From Ichthyophis bannanicus (Eukaryota > Chordata > Amphibia > Gymnophiona > Ichthyophiidae): a DNA stretch of 64,000 nucleotides. The position numbers were made by a program, and so were the translations under genes. The stretch is from assembly GCA_033557465.1 (NCBI GenBank), contig CM066045.1, forward strand, positions 132,639,596 to 132,703,595. The letters run 5' to 3'. The notes under the pieces are model-generated. The model did no database searches, had not been told where the DNA came from, and saw only the letters and a list, made by a program, of their open reading frames with translations. Shown one piece after another: positions 40,341 to 51,269 of the stretch (positions are counted from its first letter, which is position 1; each line of letters begins with the position of its first letter).

Positions 40341-42335
40341 CTTGACTCTCACGACATTGCTTTTGAGCAGGTAGTCCTCTTGGCACTCAACCTGCCCGAG
40401 AATGTTACAGAAGTCCTTCTGGCCTCCCGCAAGTCTTCTCTGTGAAGCTCTTATGCATTTAAGTGGCAGAAGTTCTCTTCCTGGTGTGCAGACCAGGCCC
40501 TGGATCCCTTCTCCTGTGCCATAGACAGATTGCTGGAGTACTTCCTGCACCTCTCGGACTCAGGTCTCAAGTCTTTATCTTTATTCAAAAACTTAATATA
40601 CCACTCGAACCAAAGGCATAGAGTGGTTTACAAACTTGTAATAATAGGGAGGTACTTCTAGGGAAAGGAAAATAAAACGCCAATAATTTGGATAGGAAAG
40701 AGATAGCAGAGTAAAGATGGGACAGCCATAAAGGAGGGAAGAAGAGGACTGGACATCAGCATGGGGGAGGAGACAGGGGGGAGGTCAAAGGCTGATTAAA
40801 AGAGATGGGTTTTCAATCTGGCTTTGAAGACAGGAAATGAGGATTCCAGGCAGAGTGCTGATGGGAGCGAGTTCCAGAGACGGGGTCCAAGAAAAAAGAA
40901 AGTGGAGGAGCGAGTAGATTCCAGGTGGGCTTGGGATGGAGATGGAAGAAATAGATGATTAGAATGGACAGACCTGAGGAGTCGATGAGGGGAATGAAGA
41001 TGGATCAAATCAGAGAGGTAGAGTGGAATTTTATTTATTTATTTAAAGTCTTTTCTATACCGCGCTTTTTAAAATCAGCTCGGTTTACAGTTACAACAAA
41101 TTTGTATAGTCTTGGCCGAGCCGGTACTGTACTTACAATGAACAGGATTTACAACTTGGATTAACTGGGGTAACTATGTGCAGGCTGTACAGCTAGGCAG
41201 CGTGGCCACTCTTTTAGGTAACTATATACAGGCTACGCAGTCGGGCCACCGTGGGCGGTAGCGACAGGGCTGCAGGAATGCCGGTGTGAATTGATCTATG
41301 AACAAAGATAAGGATTTTGTACTGAATTCTAAATGAGATGGGGAGCCAGTGTAAGCAAATGAGGAGGGGTGTGATGTGGTCAAACCGGGAGGCTTGGGTC
41401 AAGATGTGAGCTGCTGTGTTGTGGACCAGCTGAAGTCTACGCATTTGGGTTTGAGGGAGGCCAACCAGGGAGGCGTTACAGTAGTCAAGATGTGACACGA
41501 CGAGGAACAGGAGTCCAATTCAGTTAGAGTCCACCTAAGTGCGATTGGGGCCTGCCATCGCAGCTCAGAGAAGAAGTCCATCTCAGCTCAGTCACTGGTC
41601 ATTCACTTCATGTGGGGTTACTCTTTTCTAAACTTCCGGTCACGCTCCCGCCAGTGGCTTGGGACCTTAATGTAGTTCTGGCACAGCTCTTGTCTGCTCC
41701 CTTTGAGCCACGCGCTTTCTGCCCTCTGAAGTTCCTGACATGGAAGGTCTTGTTCCTGATGGCGTTCACTTCAGCATGTCATGTCAGTGAGCTCCAGGCC
41801 TTGGTGGCTCATCTGTTGTACGCCAGGTTCCACCATAATAGGGTAGTCTTCCGCACGCATCTGCATTTCCTGCCAAAGGTGGTATCTGCTTTCCTCCTCA
41901 ATCAGTCAGTTATATTGCCATCTTTCTTCTCCACGCCTCACTCAAATAGAGGGGAGGTGGCGCTGTACATATTGGACTGCAAACGAGCCATGGCCTTCTA
42001 CCATGAGTGGACAAAGGCCCACCATAAGTCCAACCAGCTGTTTGTCTCTTTTGCCCCTAGCAATTTGGGAATGCCGTTTGCAAATGCACTCTGTCAATTT
42101 GGGTAGCAGACTGCATCTCTTTCGCTTATGCCCAGGCAGGCATGAGCATTGATGGTCATGTCACGGCTCATAATATCAGATCCATGGCTGCTTCAGTGGT
42201 CAGTTTGTGCTCAGTCTCCATGGAAGAGAACTGCAGGGCTGTAGTGTGGTCTTTGGTCCACACATTCGCAGCTCATTATTGTCTAGATGGGGATTCCCGA
42301 TGCAACAGCAACTTCGGCCAAGCCATGCTCTGACA
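40340..42335 (+). pseudogene. Tyrosine recombinase, copy H (L2-interrupted)
   Basis: The N-terminal part, 40360-40573: LNLPENVTEVLLASRKSSL, YAFKWQKFSSWCADQALDPF and RLLEYFLHLSDSGLKS. The L2 at 40574-41515 follows. The core is at 41612-42106: SKLPVTLPPVAWDLNVVLAQ, FLTWKVLFLMAFTSACHVSE, LQALVAHLLYARFHHNRVVF and LDCKRAMAFYHEWTKAHHKS. The catalytic Arg of RISEL in copy I is His here (CAT, 41780-41782). The end is intact at 42142-42333: GHVTAHNIRSMAASVVSLCS with H-x-x-R, and VHTFAAHYCLDGDS with the Tyr (near 42281). Confidence 0.84.
40574..41515 (-). mobile_element. L2-type LINE in recombinase of copy H, with a second L2 tail inside
   Basis: The minus-strand 3' tail at 40574-40640 reads AAACCACTCTATGCC, GAGTGGTATATTAAG and AATAAAGATAAAGA. 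Coding pieces are 41498-41250 (MSHLDYCNASLVGLPQTQMR, AHILTQASRFDHITPLLICL, HWLPISFRIQYKILIFVHRS) and 41008-40796 (HSNHLFLPSPSQAHLESTRS, LWNSLPSALCLESSFPVFKA). Between them 41034-41245 is a separate minus-strand tail with AACCGAGCTGATT, GCGCGGTATAGAAAAG and AAATAAATAAATAAA, i.e. a later insertion into the first. Recombinase sequence resumes at 41517. Confidence 0.82.
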
Positions 42336-42541
42336 TCTCTTTGGGAATTAGGTTCCATTTCCATCCCACTGGCCCTTCTGTCCGTCCAGACTACCAAAAA
42401 GTGTATTCCTCAGTGATTCTGTACACTGAAGATGCTGAATCAGTCGAGTTCCCTAGAGGGACTACCCACGTTTTTTCTGTTGTGCTCCGGTTTTGTTGTC
42501 CTGTTGGCCTCCTTGTTTTTGGTAGCCTGTAGCTTGGGTGT

Positions 42542-42640
42542 TCCATACGTGAGGACTTACTTCCTGCTTTTCCAAAGAGAAAGCGTAGTTACTCAACTGT
42601 AGCAGATGTTCTCCATGGACAGCAGGAATAAGTCCCCACA
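42542..42640. repeat. Internal complementary region, copy H
   Basis: CCATACGTGAGGACTTACTT, CCTGCTTTTCCAAAGAG is complementary to the outer 5' end (36041-36075). AGCGTAGTTACTCAACTGTA... GGAATAAGTCCCCACAA is complementary to the element's 3' end. This ties the recombinase half to the outer terminus, not the inner one. Confidence 0.8.
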
Positions 42641-42689
42641 ACCTTCCCACCTCCCAAGGAGTTTTTTTTTTTTACTACAGCTTTTGTAT

Positions 42690-42877
42690 TCTACTGGAGA
42701 AGATGGTGCCTTGGCAGGCAGGAAGGCAGGTACACATGTGCGATTGAGCCTCCCAAAAGCTTCTGTTGGAAGCTGGGAAGCCTTCAGGAATGCGGAGCTC
42801 CATCAGAAATGTCACCCATAAATGAGGACTTATTCCTGCTTTCCTTAGAGAATACCTGCTACAGGTGAGTAACTGTG
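42690..42877. repeat. 3' inverted terminal repeat, copy H
   Basis: Reverse complement of 36041-36200, ending TACAGGTGAGTAACTGTG like copy A. Flanked on the right by CTTTA, as copy A is, so these bases may belong to the element. Confidence 0.82.
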
Positions 42878-43719
42878 CTTTATGCAGTTCTGCACTCTAG
42901 AAAGTGGCTAAATCCAGGCAAACTAGATATACTCAGTTCTGGTTATCGGATATGCACTGGCACTAAATATGCGTTTTTAAGTTAAAGTAGCAGCAGCCAG
43001 CCTCTTTAATAGTGCTTGGCACCATGGCTGAAAATACCTCCTATCTTTTTATTCCCCAGTGGAAGTAAATTGGTTCATTGGAATGTCAGTCATGGTATTA
43101 ATTGCTGATCTTTTCCTCAAACCAGTAAAAATAAAGAAAATAAAGGTGGCTGAATTTTGAGCTTGTTCGAGTGACTATAGGGCCATAAATCATCAGGAAA
43201 TAAGTTTGGTAGTCTTGACTGTTCAACCCATCTCATTGCATTCTTGATGTTTCTCAACATGAATATTTTGAAGGCAAGAGTTGAAATACCAAGACAACCC
43301 CTAATGGCTTGGGACCCAGTTGATCATCCTGGAGCTTGCTGTGTCTCCGCTTCTGAATGCTGAAGCAGAAAAAAAAGCCAAATTCTCACTGCAGGACTTT
43401 GATCCAGGTCCATTTATGTTTCATATGTGAAAAGCCATCTTTCTGAAAATCAGGAGAAGGAAAGAGAATTAATTTGTGGCTAGCTTTCTACCAATTCCAT
43501 TGTCCTAAAACAAGTTCACTGATTTTTTTTCTGGCAGCTGAGCCTGCTATATACTTCCTGCATATCTGAATCTTCTGCTTGACTGTGTGTGGGACTGCAG
43601 CATTCAAATAGAACATGGAAATTTCTCTCTCTGGCATTCAAAAAGATCTTACTAATGTGCATGATAAACAAATTAAAGCGAAAAAAAAAGAATTGTGTAT
43701 AAATCCACCCAAGGAGTAA
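42878..43719. other. Gene-free stretch
   Basis: AT-rich, no exon-like frame. 42935-42975 shows GGTTATCGGATATGCACTGG, similar in style to the MITE-like repeat left of copy H. A short poly-A lies at 43680-43690. Nothing else recognised. Confidence 0.45.
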
Positions 43720-43721
43720 TG

Positions 43722-44219
43722 GGCCCGATATTCAACGGCATTCACATGGTTTTAAACCCTCTAAACTGTGGAAATGCTGCTATACTGCGATATTCATTGG
43801 CACTAACATGGTTAGTGCTGATGAATCCCCTGGTTCTGCCACTAAACGCCATGATGCAATCCATATAGAATCGTGGCGTGTTGTGGGCATTCCAGGGTGG
43901 AGTAGAGGCGGCATCATTGCTAACCAGGCAGCGGAGATATTGAGCCACTGCCTGGTTAGTGACCCGGAGGTAAAGATATGTGCTGGAAAACATTGACTGT
44001 CTTTACCTGTGGAAGCTATCCGGGCAGCAGCTCAATATCACCGCTGCCCTGTTAGCTTCTGTGGCATGTGGAATGTTTCGGTGGAGCGTTGTAGAAGACC
44101 CGGTTATTCAATTCCAGTGCTTGGATATAGTCCTGGATTGATTATCCGGTGTTAAAATTTAACAGCGACGGCTATGCGCCTTAGAGATTCATAGCCATCA
44201 CACCTCAATATCGGGCCCA
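43722..44219. repeat. MITE-like element with GGGCCCGATATT termini
   Basis: Left end GGGCCCGATATTCAAC (43722) and right end CAATATCGGGCCC (44207-44219) are inverted. Inside are further inverted pairs: CACTAACATGGTTAGTGC, CAGGCAGCGGAGATATTGAG with CCACTGCCTGGTTAG, and GGCAGCAGCTCAATATC with GCTGCCCTGTTAGC. No transposase frame; about 0.5 kb. Target duplication not certain. It fits a non-autonomous DNA transposon; superfamily unknown. Confidence 0.68.
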
Positions 44220-44651
44220 GTATATATAAATTAAAAGTTTGTAAACTTCTTTTATGTATGTCTCCTGCTTCCGATGTAAGGCTTGCTAATCCTTTCTTTC
44301 CTGCCCTGGCTAGGCACATTTCAAGATGTGGTCGACAACAACTATTAACATGAAGCCAGCAGCATGCATTTGGAAAATGCGTAAAGGCTATGTTTTAAAG
44401 GGGACTTCTTTTTCTCTCTCCAATGGTTATAAAATTAACTTTAATCAGGGCCCCTTGATTTTCACTGCTTTGTGGATGCAGCAATTTAATGTAGAAATTC
44501 TTTACTGAAAACAAATTATGAAAAATATTTCCTCTATGTGCTGAGAGCACTAGTGCATATGAATGAGGTGACAGTAAAGCATAGTTTGAACTTGTGTATT
44601 GTTTAACGATTGCTCAACACAAGCACACTCTCGCTCATATATATATATATT

Positions 44652-44687
<36 letters not shown>

Positions 44688-45104
44688 TAAAAATAAAATG
44701 TGGATAGAGCAAAACTAGCTAAAACTAACTATTCTGCTTGCATCTGAATTTAAGCAGTATTTTAAGGAGTTTGTCACCACCAAATGAGAAATAGTGTGTG
44801 AAACAGGGGTGTCCAGACTACAGCCTACAGGTCCTTCTGGTCCATAGTGGTACAAGTGTTCAGCCAGCAGCAGTTGTATCACTTAAACTAGCACATAAGG
44901 TTCTTATAAACTACAAGAAAAAAGTGTGTGGTGTATGAGTACACAATTGTGGATTTCAATGCTAGCTGTTTGAAGACTGGATAGAGGAGGGTGTTTGTAC
45001 TTTGGTAGTTTGGTTCTTTTAGTCTTTCAGTTTGAGATGATGATGCAGTTTAGTGGGTTTCCATGTGAGGACGTGGCATCTGTAAACTAGTGGAAGTGAT
45101 CATC
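44220..45104. other. Gene-free stretch with AT microsatellite
   Basis: TATATA repeats at 44637-44665 with an ACACACATA end (to 44690). 44803-44830 reads GTGTGAAACAGGGGTGTCCA and may be the CAGGGGTGTCCA end of a hAT-type element, but no other part is recognisable. The rest shows no gene or RNA. Confidence 0.4.
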
Positions 45105-45318
45105 TCCAGGAACAAGCAACAGTGTAGTCTTCACATATGGGTAACGTCGGTACCAACGGAGTCCGTGTGGGATCGCTCCCCAGTGTCTGATAGGAAAGCT
45201 TTTGGGAGCATCCCACTGCACCTGCGTAGCTGCCTTCCCGCCTTTCCAGCTCTCCCTCCTCAGTTCTTCGTTTTCCGTGGAGCCAATAAGAAGCAATTCC
45301 TGTCACCGCAGAAAATTT
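45105..45318. repeat. 5' inverted terminal repeat, copy I
   Basis: CATCTCCAGGAACAAGCAAC, GTAGTCTTCACATATGGGTA, GTCGGTACCAACGGAGTCC, CGCTCCCCAGTGTCTGATAG and AAAGCTTTTGGGAGCATCCC. Collinear with copies B and H; reverse complement of copy A's 3' ITR. Confidence 0.86.
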
Positions 45319-45509
45319 GTTTTTTTCTTATTTTTTTGTGGTCGTGTCTGCCTTCCCGTCAATGCTGGTACCGACCCCATCCGTGCTTGCTTTCTTTCTT
45401 TCTTTTCTTTAAAAAAAAAAAAAATCTTCGGTGATGGAAGGAATCTTTCTTCCTTCAGGTGCATCAACGCCATCTTGGGCTTAGGCCTTTCCCTTTTGTC
45501 ACAGACAAA

Positions 45510-47370
45510 ATGGAAAAGCTATCCAGTGGTTTTAAGAAGTGTTCCAAATGTGGCCATACAATTTCAGCCACGGACACTCATGACTGGTGTCTAAAATGTG
45601 TGTGACCAGATCATCAACTGTCAGAATGTCCTCTCTGTAGGAAGATGACAAAAAAGAGGCCTACAGAATCGAGCTGCAAAACTGGGCACCCTCTTTGCCT
45701 CCAAAGCAGTGTCTTTAGCATTGATGTCACCGAGAGCTTCATCTTCCTCCCAAGTATCTCAGGTATCGAACCTAGGTCTTCATCGAAGACTGGCCAGCCC
45801 TCCAAGGGTAGATCTCCTTCTAAGCATCGAGATGCCTCAGGCATTGCCCTGGAGGGGGACACACCGGCCAAACAACCCCGGCGGGAGGACCTTGCTTCCA
45901 AAGCCTTAGTGGGGTCCCAGGATGTTCCCAAAGCCTCCACCTTCGGACAGCTCCTGGTGCCATGCTCAGGGATCGTGGTCCGCAATTCCGGTACCAGTAC
46001 CCAAACATTGGCAACCTCTATGGATCAAGGTATCTTGGCCATCGAGCAAAGCTTAGCAGCCTTACTGACGGCCTCCGTACCGGTAAAGCCTTTACAGTCA
46101 ATTCCTCAGACATCGGTACTGTCTGCGGTACCGAAAGAGCCTGCATTGACTTTTATGCCGCTTACCATGCTACCACCTATGCCGGCCCTCGAATCCATTG
46201 CTGGTACCGAGGTGTCAGCACTGCAAGCTTCAGCTACTGGCTTCGAACGATATTGAGCACGTGCAGAGTGGGAACAACCTGCCCGTTGATACTTTGAGTC
46301 TTCAGACTCCAATTCGGCCGATACCCAGGAAATGAGAACTCTCCCAGAAGACCCATCTCTGTCTCCACAACGTCGCATGTCCCCTCCACAGGTCATGTCT
46401 TTCCAAGACTTTATTCACGATGTTGCTTGGGGTCTGTCCATAATGGTGGCTTCAGAGAAAGAACCTAGGGCTGAGGAACTTGAAATCCTTCAATATCCTA
46501 CAGCCCCAAAGGAAGCTGCTACTGTCCCTATTTATTGCATACTTCACGACCTTATGCTTCATATGTGGGAGACACCACTAACCATCTCTCCACATACTTG
46601 ACGACTCAATACAATGTACCAGGAACCGGAGTGTCCCGGTTTTCAAAAGACGCAATTACCACATCCATTCCATGGTGGTGGAATCGGCAATGCGTCAAAT
46701 AAAAAGTGCTAAGACACATTTCCTCGAACCCTCCAGGCAGGGAATCGAGAACCCTTGATGCTTTTGGTCGACGACGTTTTCAGGCCTCCATGTTATTGGC
46801 CAGAATCAGTTCCTATATACTCTACATGGGTATTTTCCTTAGGAAAGTGGCTAATGATTTGGAGTTAATGGCTCCTCTTCTTCCTGATGATAAGAGAGCT
46901 GGTTATTTCACCCTTGTAAGACATGCCCAAAATGTTTCAAAGTTTGTTAACAGGGCAACTTTTGACTGTTTTGAATGCATCAGCAGAACTTCAGCTATAT
47001 GCATTGGTGCATGCAGGATTGCTTGGCTCAAAACATCTGATCTTGAACAGTGGGTTCAAGATAAGCTGGGTAATATCCCTTGCACTGGTGAAAACCTTTT
47101 TGGCAAGGAATGGCAGGAAAGGCTTCTCAGCTAGAATCTGAGAACACCACTCTTAATAGACTCTCTAGATCTACTGCCAACCCAGTTAGGAAAAAGACAG
47201 CGAAGAAGACTTTTTTCAATAATAATAATAAGTACTACCCTTCTTACACCCCTGCAGTGCGGTGTCCAATCCATGCTCCCCAGAAGGGGCAGCAGCCACC
47301 AAAACAACAAAGGAAGGCTCAGTCTCCTAATTCACAGCCACCTCAGTACCAACCTCCTCAGGGTCTTTGA
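45510..47370 (+). pseudogene. DIRS gag-like protein, copy I
   Basis: ATG at 45510 after the A-rich leader: MEKLSSGFKKCSKCGHTIS, DTHDWCLKCV, stop (TGA at 45603, probably from GGA), then PDHQLSECPLCRKMTKK. Apart from the stop, all eight ligands of the Cys/His motif are present. A Ser/Thr/Pro linker follows (45645-46256). 46332-46601: MSPPQVMSFQDFIHDVAWGL and MLHMWETPLTISPHT. 46706-47134: ARISSYILYMGIFLRKVAND, FDCFECISRTSAICIGACRI and LEQWVQDKLGNIPCTGENLF. The tail 47110-47370 ends QPPQYQPPQGL. The protein without breaks would be about 620 residues. Confidence 0.88.
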
Positions 47371-49099
47371 TTCCTTTCTGGAGAACATAGCCCTTCTGCC
47401 TCTGGATATTCCAGATCCCATCCACATTCCTGGCAAACTTTGTCACTTTACCCACAAGTGGCATCTTGTAACATCAGAGCAGTGGACTCTCTTCATAATA
47501 TGGGAGGGGTACAAACTTCATCTATGAAGTCTACCCCCCCCCCCCCCGGACTCCTCCAAGAGAGTACTGTTCTCAACCCCCTCTCACCGCTCTGTTGCAA
47601 GAGGTCACCTCCCTTCTCTCACAGGGCGCAATAGAGGAGGTACCACTCTCCCAGCAGGGATTGTGCTTTTATTCTCCATACTTTCTCATTCCAAAGAAAA
47701 CAGGAGGATAAGGCCCATTCAGGACCTCAGAGAACTGAACAGATATCTACTATGGGAGAAATTCAAAATGATCTCCCTAAGTACTCTTCTCCCCTGTCTC
47801 CAGAGTCAGGATTGGCTCTGTTCTCTAGATCTAAAGGAGGCATATACTCACATACTTATTCACGCACAGCATAGAAGATTCCTGCGCTTCCTGCTCCAAA
47901 GGAGACATTATCAATACAGAGTCCTGCCTTTCGGCCTCACCTCTGCTCCAAAGGTCTTTACAAAGTGCATGACGGTAGTAGCCGTATTCCTAAGGACTCT
48001 AGGGATATTTGTCTTCCCTTACCTAGACGACTGGCTCATTCAAGCAAGCACCTCTCTAGAGGCCAATCTTTCCCTCTCGTGCATCATGCAGGTGCTGCAA
48101 CACTTGGGATTTGTATAAATCTTCCGAAGTCCCAACTCGTTCCCTCTCAAACTCTAGGATTCATAGGGGCTCTCCTAGACACTCAACAGTCAAAGGCTTT
48201 TCTGCCCCATGCCCGCTGCGCTGGACTCAGTCAGCTTTCATCTCAAGCATGCCTCCAGAACTTTCTCACTGTCCGAGAAATGCTGCAACTTCTGGGTCAT
48301 ATGGCATCAACATGTTGTTCCATATGCTCGTCTACATATGTGTGCAGCTCAATGGACCCTGGCTTCCCAGTGGTCTCAGGTGTAGGGTTGCCTGGGAAAC
48401 CAAATAATGGTCTTTACACACCTAATCTCGTCTCTCCAGTGGTGGCAATCCCCAGAAAACCTTCTAGTAGGGTTACCTTTTCAGATGCCTCCACATCAAT
48501 GTACCCTGATGACAGACATGTCTAAATTGGGCTGGGAAGCTCATCTGGACAATCCCTCCACTCAGGGACTTTGGTCTCATCGACACATAAATCTGCTGGA
48601 ACTCAGAGCCATCCACAATGCTCTCAGGGTGTTCCAGGACCATCTTCATTTTCGTACAGTTCTAGTCCAGATGGACAGTCAAGTATCCATGTTCTACTTG
48701 AACAAGCAGGGTGGAACAGGCTCTTGGACCCTTTGCAGTGAAGCCCTGCACCTGTTGTCTTTTGCAGTACAGCATCATATTCACCTACTTGCGGTGTGTC
48801 TTCCAGACAAGCAGAATGTCATGGCGGACAAACTGAGTCAAGGCCTGCTACCACACGAGTGGTCTCTCCATGCAGACAAGGTCGCTCACATTTTTCATAT
48901 CTGGGGAACCCCAGATATACACCTGTTCGAAAGTCCTCAGAATGCCAAACTTCCCCGCTTCTGCTCCAGGACACCTGCACAGAACAACCAGCAGGTAGAT
49001 GCCTTTCACTTTCACTGGGGTCAAGGCTTCCTATATGCCTTCCCTCCCATTCTCCTCATTCCCAAAACTCCAGGGAGACGGGAGCTACATGATTCTTAA
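47371..49099 (+). pseudogene. DIRS reverse transcriptase / RNase H, copy I, catalytic boxes kept
   Basis: 47371-47527: DSFLENIALLPL, LCHFTHKWHLVTSEQWTL and IWEGYKLHL. 47663-48118: LRELNRYLLWEKFKMISLST, SQDWLCSLDLKEAYTHILIH (first Asp), YQYRVLPFGLTSAPKVFTKC, and FVFPYLDDWLIQ with YLDD at 48020-48031. The thumb is in frame 48111 on. RNase H, 48407-49099: TDMSKLGWEAHLD (Asp), HINLLELRAIHNALRVF (Glu), VQMDSQVSMFYLNKQGG (Asp) and NVMADKLSQG (Asp): a full acidic set. Frameshifts near 47530, 47640 and 48110 separate the parts. A C-run at 47535-47548 marks the first break. Confidence 0.9.
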
Positions 49100-49229
49100 A
49101 GCCCCACGTTGGCCACGACAACCGTGGTATCCTCTCCTTTTTCGTCTGTCTCAGTCTCTGCCAGTAGATTTGGGGTCTGCTCCAGATCTCCTCTCGCAGG
49201 AGGACAGGACACTACTGCATCCCAATCCG

Positions 49230-50262
49230 CAGTCCCTCCATCTTACAGCATGGCTGCTGAAGGCATAACCTTCCAGGACATCAACCTCTCTCAACAGGTA
49301 AAAGATATCCTTTTAGCTTCTAGGAAGCCTTCCACCAGGCGCTCCTATCTCTTCAAGTGGCGTAGATTCTCTCTCTGGTGTTCTGAAAAGGATCTTAACT
49401 CCTTCTCAGTTCTGATGGATGCATTACTTGAATATCCTCTCCACCTGTCGTCTTCTGCACTCAAAACAAATTTGGTAAGAGTATATCTAAGTGCAATTGC
49501 GGCCTCTCACATGCCCTTAGATGATCAGCCCATCTCTTCTCAGCCGCTTGTAGCACGCTTCATGAGGGGTCTTCTATTAACTAAACCTCCCATTAAGCCA
49601 CCTCTAGTGGCATGGGATCTTAATGTTGTTTTAGGACAGCTTCTCAAGCTGCCCTTTGATCCTCTAGCCACTACTTCTCTGAGGTTTCTCAACTGGATGG
49701 TCACCTTCCTTACTGCCCTCACTTCAGCAAGACGCATTAGTGAACTCCAAGCTTTGGTGGCTGACCCTCCTTATACACGATTCCACCATGATAAGGTAGT
49801 CCTTAGGACTCATCCCCACTTTATTCCAAAGGTAGTCTTGCCCTTCCATTTAAACCAGTCAGTTTAACTCCCCTGTCTTTTTCCCTAGACCTCATTTCTC
49901 TAAGGCAGAAGCAACCCTTCACACTTTAGATTGAAAACGTGCTTTGGCTTTTTATCTTCAGAGAACTTTTCATTGTCTTTGGCTCGAGTCACCTGGGATT
50001 GCCAGTATCCAAGTGAACTCTCTCCAGATGGATAGCAGATTGCATCTCCTTTGCTTACAAAAGTGCAGGTCTCTCTCTCGAGGGTCATGTCATTGCACAT
50101 AATGTCCGGGCCATGGTTGCCTCTGTGGCAAATCTACACTCTGTAGAGATTGATGAGATATGCAAAACAACAACCTGGTCTTTTGTCCACACTTTTGCTG
50201 CTCACTATTGCCTAGACAAGGACTCCTACTGGGATGCCTTGTTTGGCCAAGCTGTTCTCTAG
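49230..50262 (+). pseudogene. Tyrosine recombinase, copy I, catalytic residues readable
   Basis: 49109-49867 is open. Its recombinase part starts with SLQQ-like DINLSQQVKDILLASRKPST (49274 on), FKWRRFSLWCSEKDLNSFSV, LVRVYLSAIAASHMPLDD, PPLVAWDLNVVLGQLLKLPF and LTALTSARRISELQALVADP. The catalytic Arg codon is 49733-49735. After a stop at 49865 and a frameshift: LEGHVIAHNVRAMVASVAN (His 50098-50100, Arg 50107-50109) and TTWSFVHTFAAHYCLDKDS (Trp 50176, His 50188, nucleophile Tyr 50206-50208). The R...H-x-x-R...W/H...Y order is that of phage-integrase-type recombinases. Stop at about 50260. Confidence 0.9.
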
Positions 50263-50396
50263 CATCTCTTTCAGACATGGATCAACTCCTACCTTCCATC
50301 CCGGGTTCCGATACCAGACATCCTTGGAGGATATATGACATACCTGTGATCCACAGCTCACTCTGAGGTCATCTCTCTGGCATCTCTGAGCTAGGG

Positions 50397-50443
50397 AGTC
50401 CCATATGTGAAGTCTACATTCAGCATTATGTCTTCCCAAAGAC
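50397..50443. repeat. Truncated internal complementary region, copy I
   Basis: TCCCATATGTGAAGTCTACA matches the start of the ICRs of A and B, complementary to the 5' end of the family. The sequence then departs (TTCAGCATTATGTCTTCCCA), so the element is cut or mutated here. Confidence 0.65.
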
Positions 50444-51269
50444 AAAAACAGGAATGTCAGAAGGAGGCATTGGATCAGCCATGTCATTGTCCTTTGATGC
50501 GCAAAGCTGAGAGCAGAGAGACTGAGGTGGTTTCCTTCCTTACTCCCAAGTAGCTGCATCCAAAACGTCAGCCTTTCACTTGGAAGACAGTTTTCAAATA
50601 CCAGAGCAGCCAAGCACTTTTCGGGTAAAATTGTGTGCTGTAAATTGTCCTTCCCCTCTGCGAATAAAAGCACGTACATTGTGAAAAGGGGTGGGCCATC
50701 ATTCATGGCACAGACTTGGTATCTGCTGCAAAGCAGGTGCAAAGTTTGTATATATTAATGTACCCTTGGCATTGGCTGGTCCTAAGTTTTCAAAAGGAAA
50801 CTCCATATGGAATTTGCTTTTAAATGTGCCTGCAATCCCATGGGTACAACTTAAGCATGTCTGTAAGCACACCATAGGGTTTATATTGTTTCATCAATGT
50901 CTAAACCTTATCAGTCTCCCAAGAGTCCATGCCACTGCCATTAGTACCCACCCTCCACCCCTTTTGTTACCTCATCGAATCTCTTTTCTACAGTGGCTTC
51001 TTCAGGGCAGTTTTTCCAAATAGGCTAGTTTTGCGCATACCATGATAGTCATGAGTCTCACTCTTAAGCCAGGCTATGTGGAAGATGATCCTAGTCTCTC
51101 AAATGTGCTGCCAGTTCTAAGCATAGAACTTGCATTGTGTCAAAGAGAGCCTCCTTCTGGAGTTTGTAAGATGTAACATGTATGGATAATTTATCAAGGT
51201 GTGCTTGGCAATTCTTCTTAATCAAGCCTATGGGATCCAACATATGGGGGAAAACTTGGTATCTTCTTC
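50444..51269. other. Gene-free stretch
   Basis: No open frame with recognisable homology, no RNA gene and no TE hallmark. Two chance frames of 110-176 codons (50212-50742 minus and 50691-51023 plus) have no motif and overlap each other on opposite strands. Confidence 0.45.

Larger units (their letters stand above)
36041..42877 (+). mobile_element. Composite DIRS-like element, copy H (two families joined)
   Basis: The outer ends (36041-36200 and 42690-42877) are inverted repeats of one family (H1). Inside the left end a second DIRS 5' terminus of the A/B/I family starts at 36299, followed by that family's gag (36720 on) and RT up to about 39020. From there to the end the sequence is the H1 family: rest of RT, RNase H, recombinase, ICR and 3' ITR. 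A minus-strand L2 sits in the recombinase (40574-41515). A nested insertion followed by deletion between the two homologous RTs would give this; template switching would be an alternative. Confidence 0.72.
45105..50443 (+). mobile_element. DIRS-like retrotransposon copy I, most complete in window
   Basis: 5' ITR (45105-45318), gag (45510-47370), RT/RNase H (47371-49099), recombinase (49230-50262) and the start of the ICR (50397-50443). The 3' end is cut inside the ICR, so the right ITR is missing. It keeps the catalytic boxes of all three enzymes but has stops in gag and frameshifts in RT and recombinase. At about 5.3 kb it is close to a usual full DIRS length. Same family as A and B and the inner part of H. 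Confidence 0.9.

Noticed and set aside
44803..44830. hAT terminus CAGGGGTGTCCA as a DNA transposon
   Set aside because: Only one end is visible and no partner terminus or transposase was found within the next 300 bases, so it was noted but not called.
50212..51023. Two frames of 176 and 110 codons near 50.2-51.0 kb as host exons
   Set aside because: They are on opposite strands, overlap or abut the end of the DIRS recombinase, and show no known motif or convincing splice sites.
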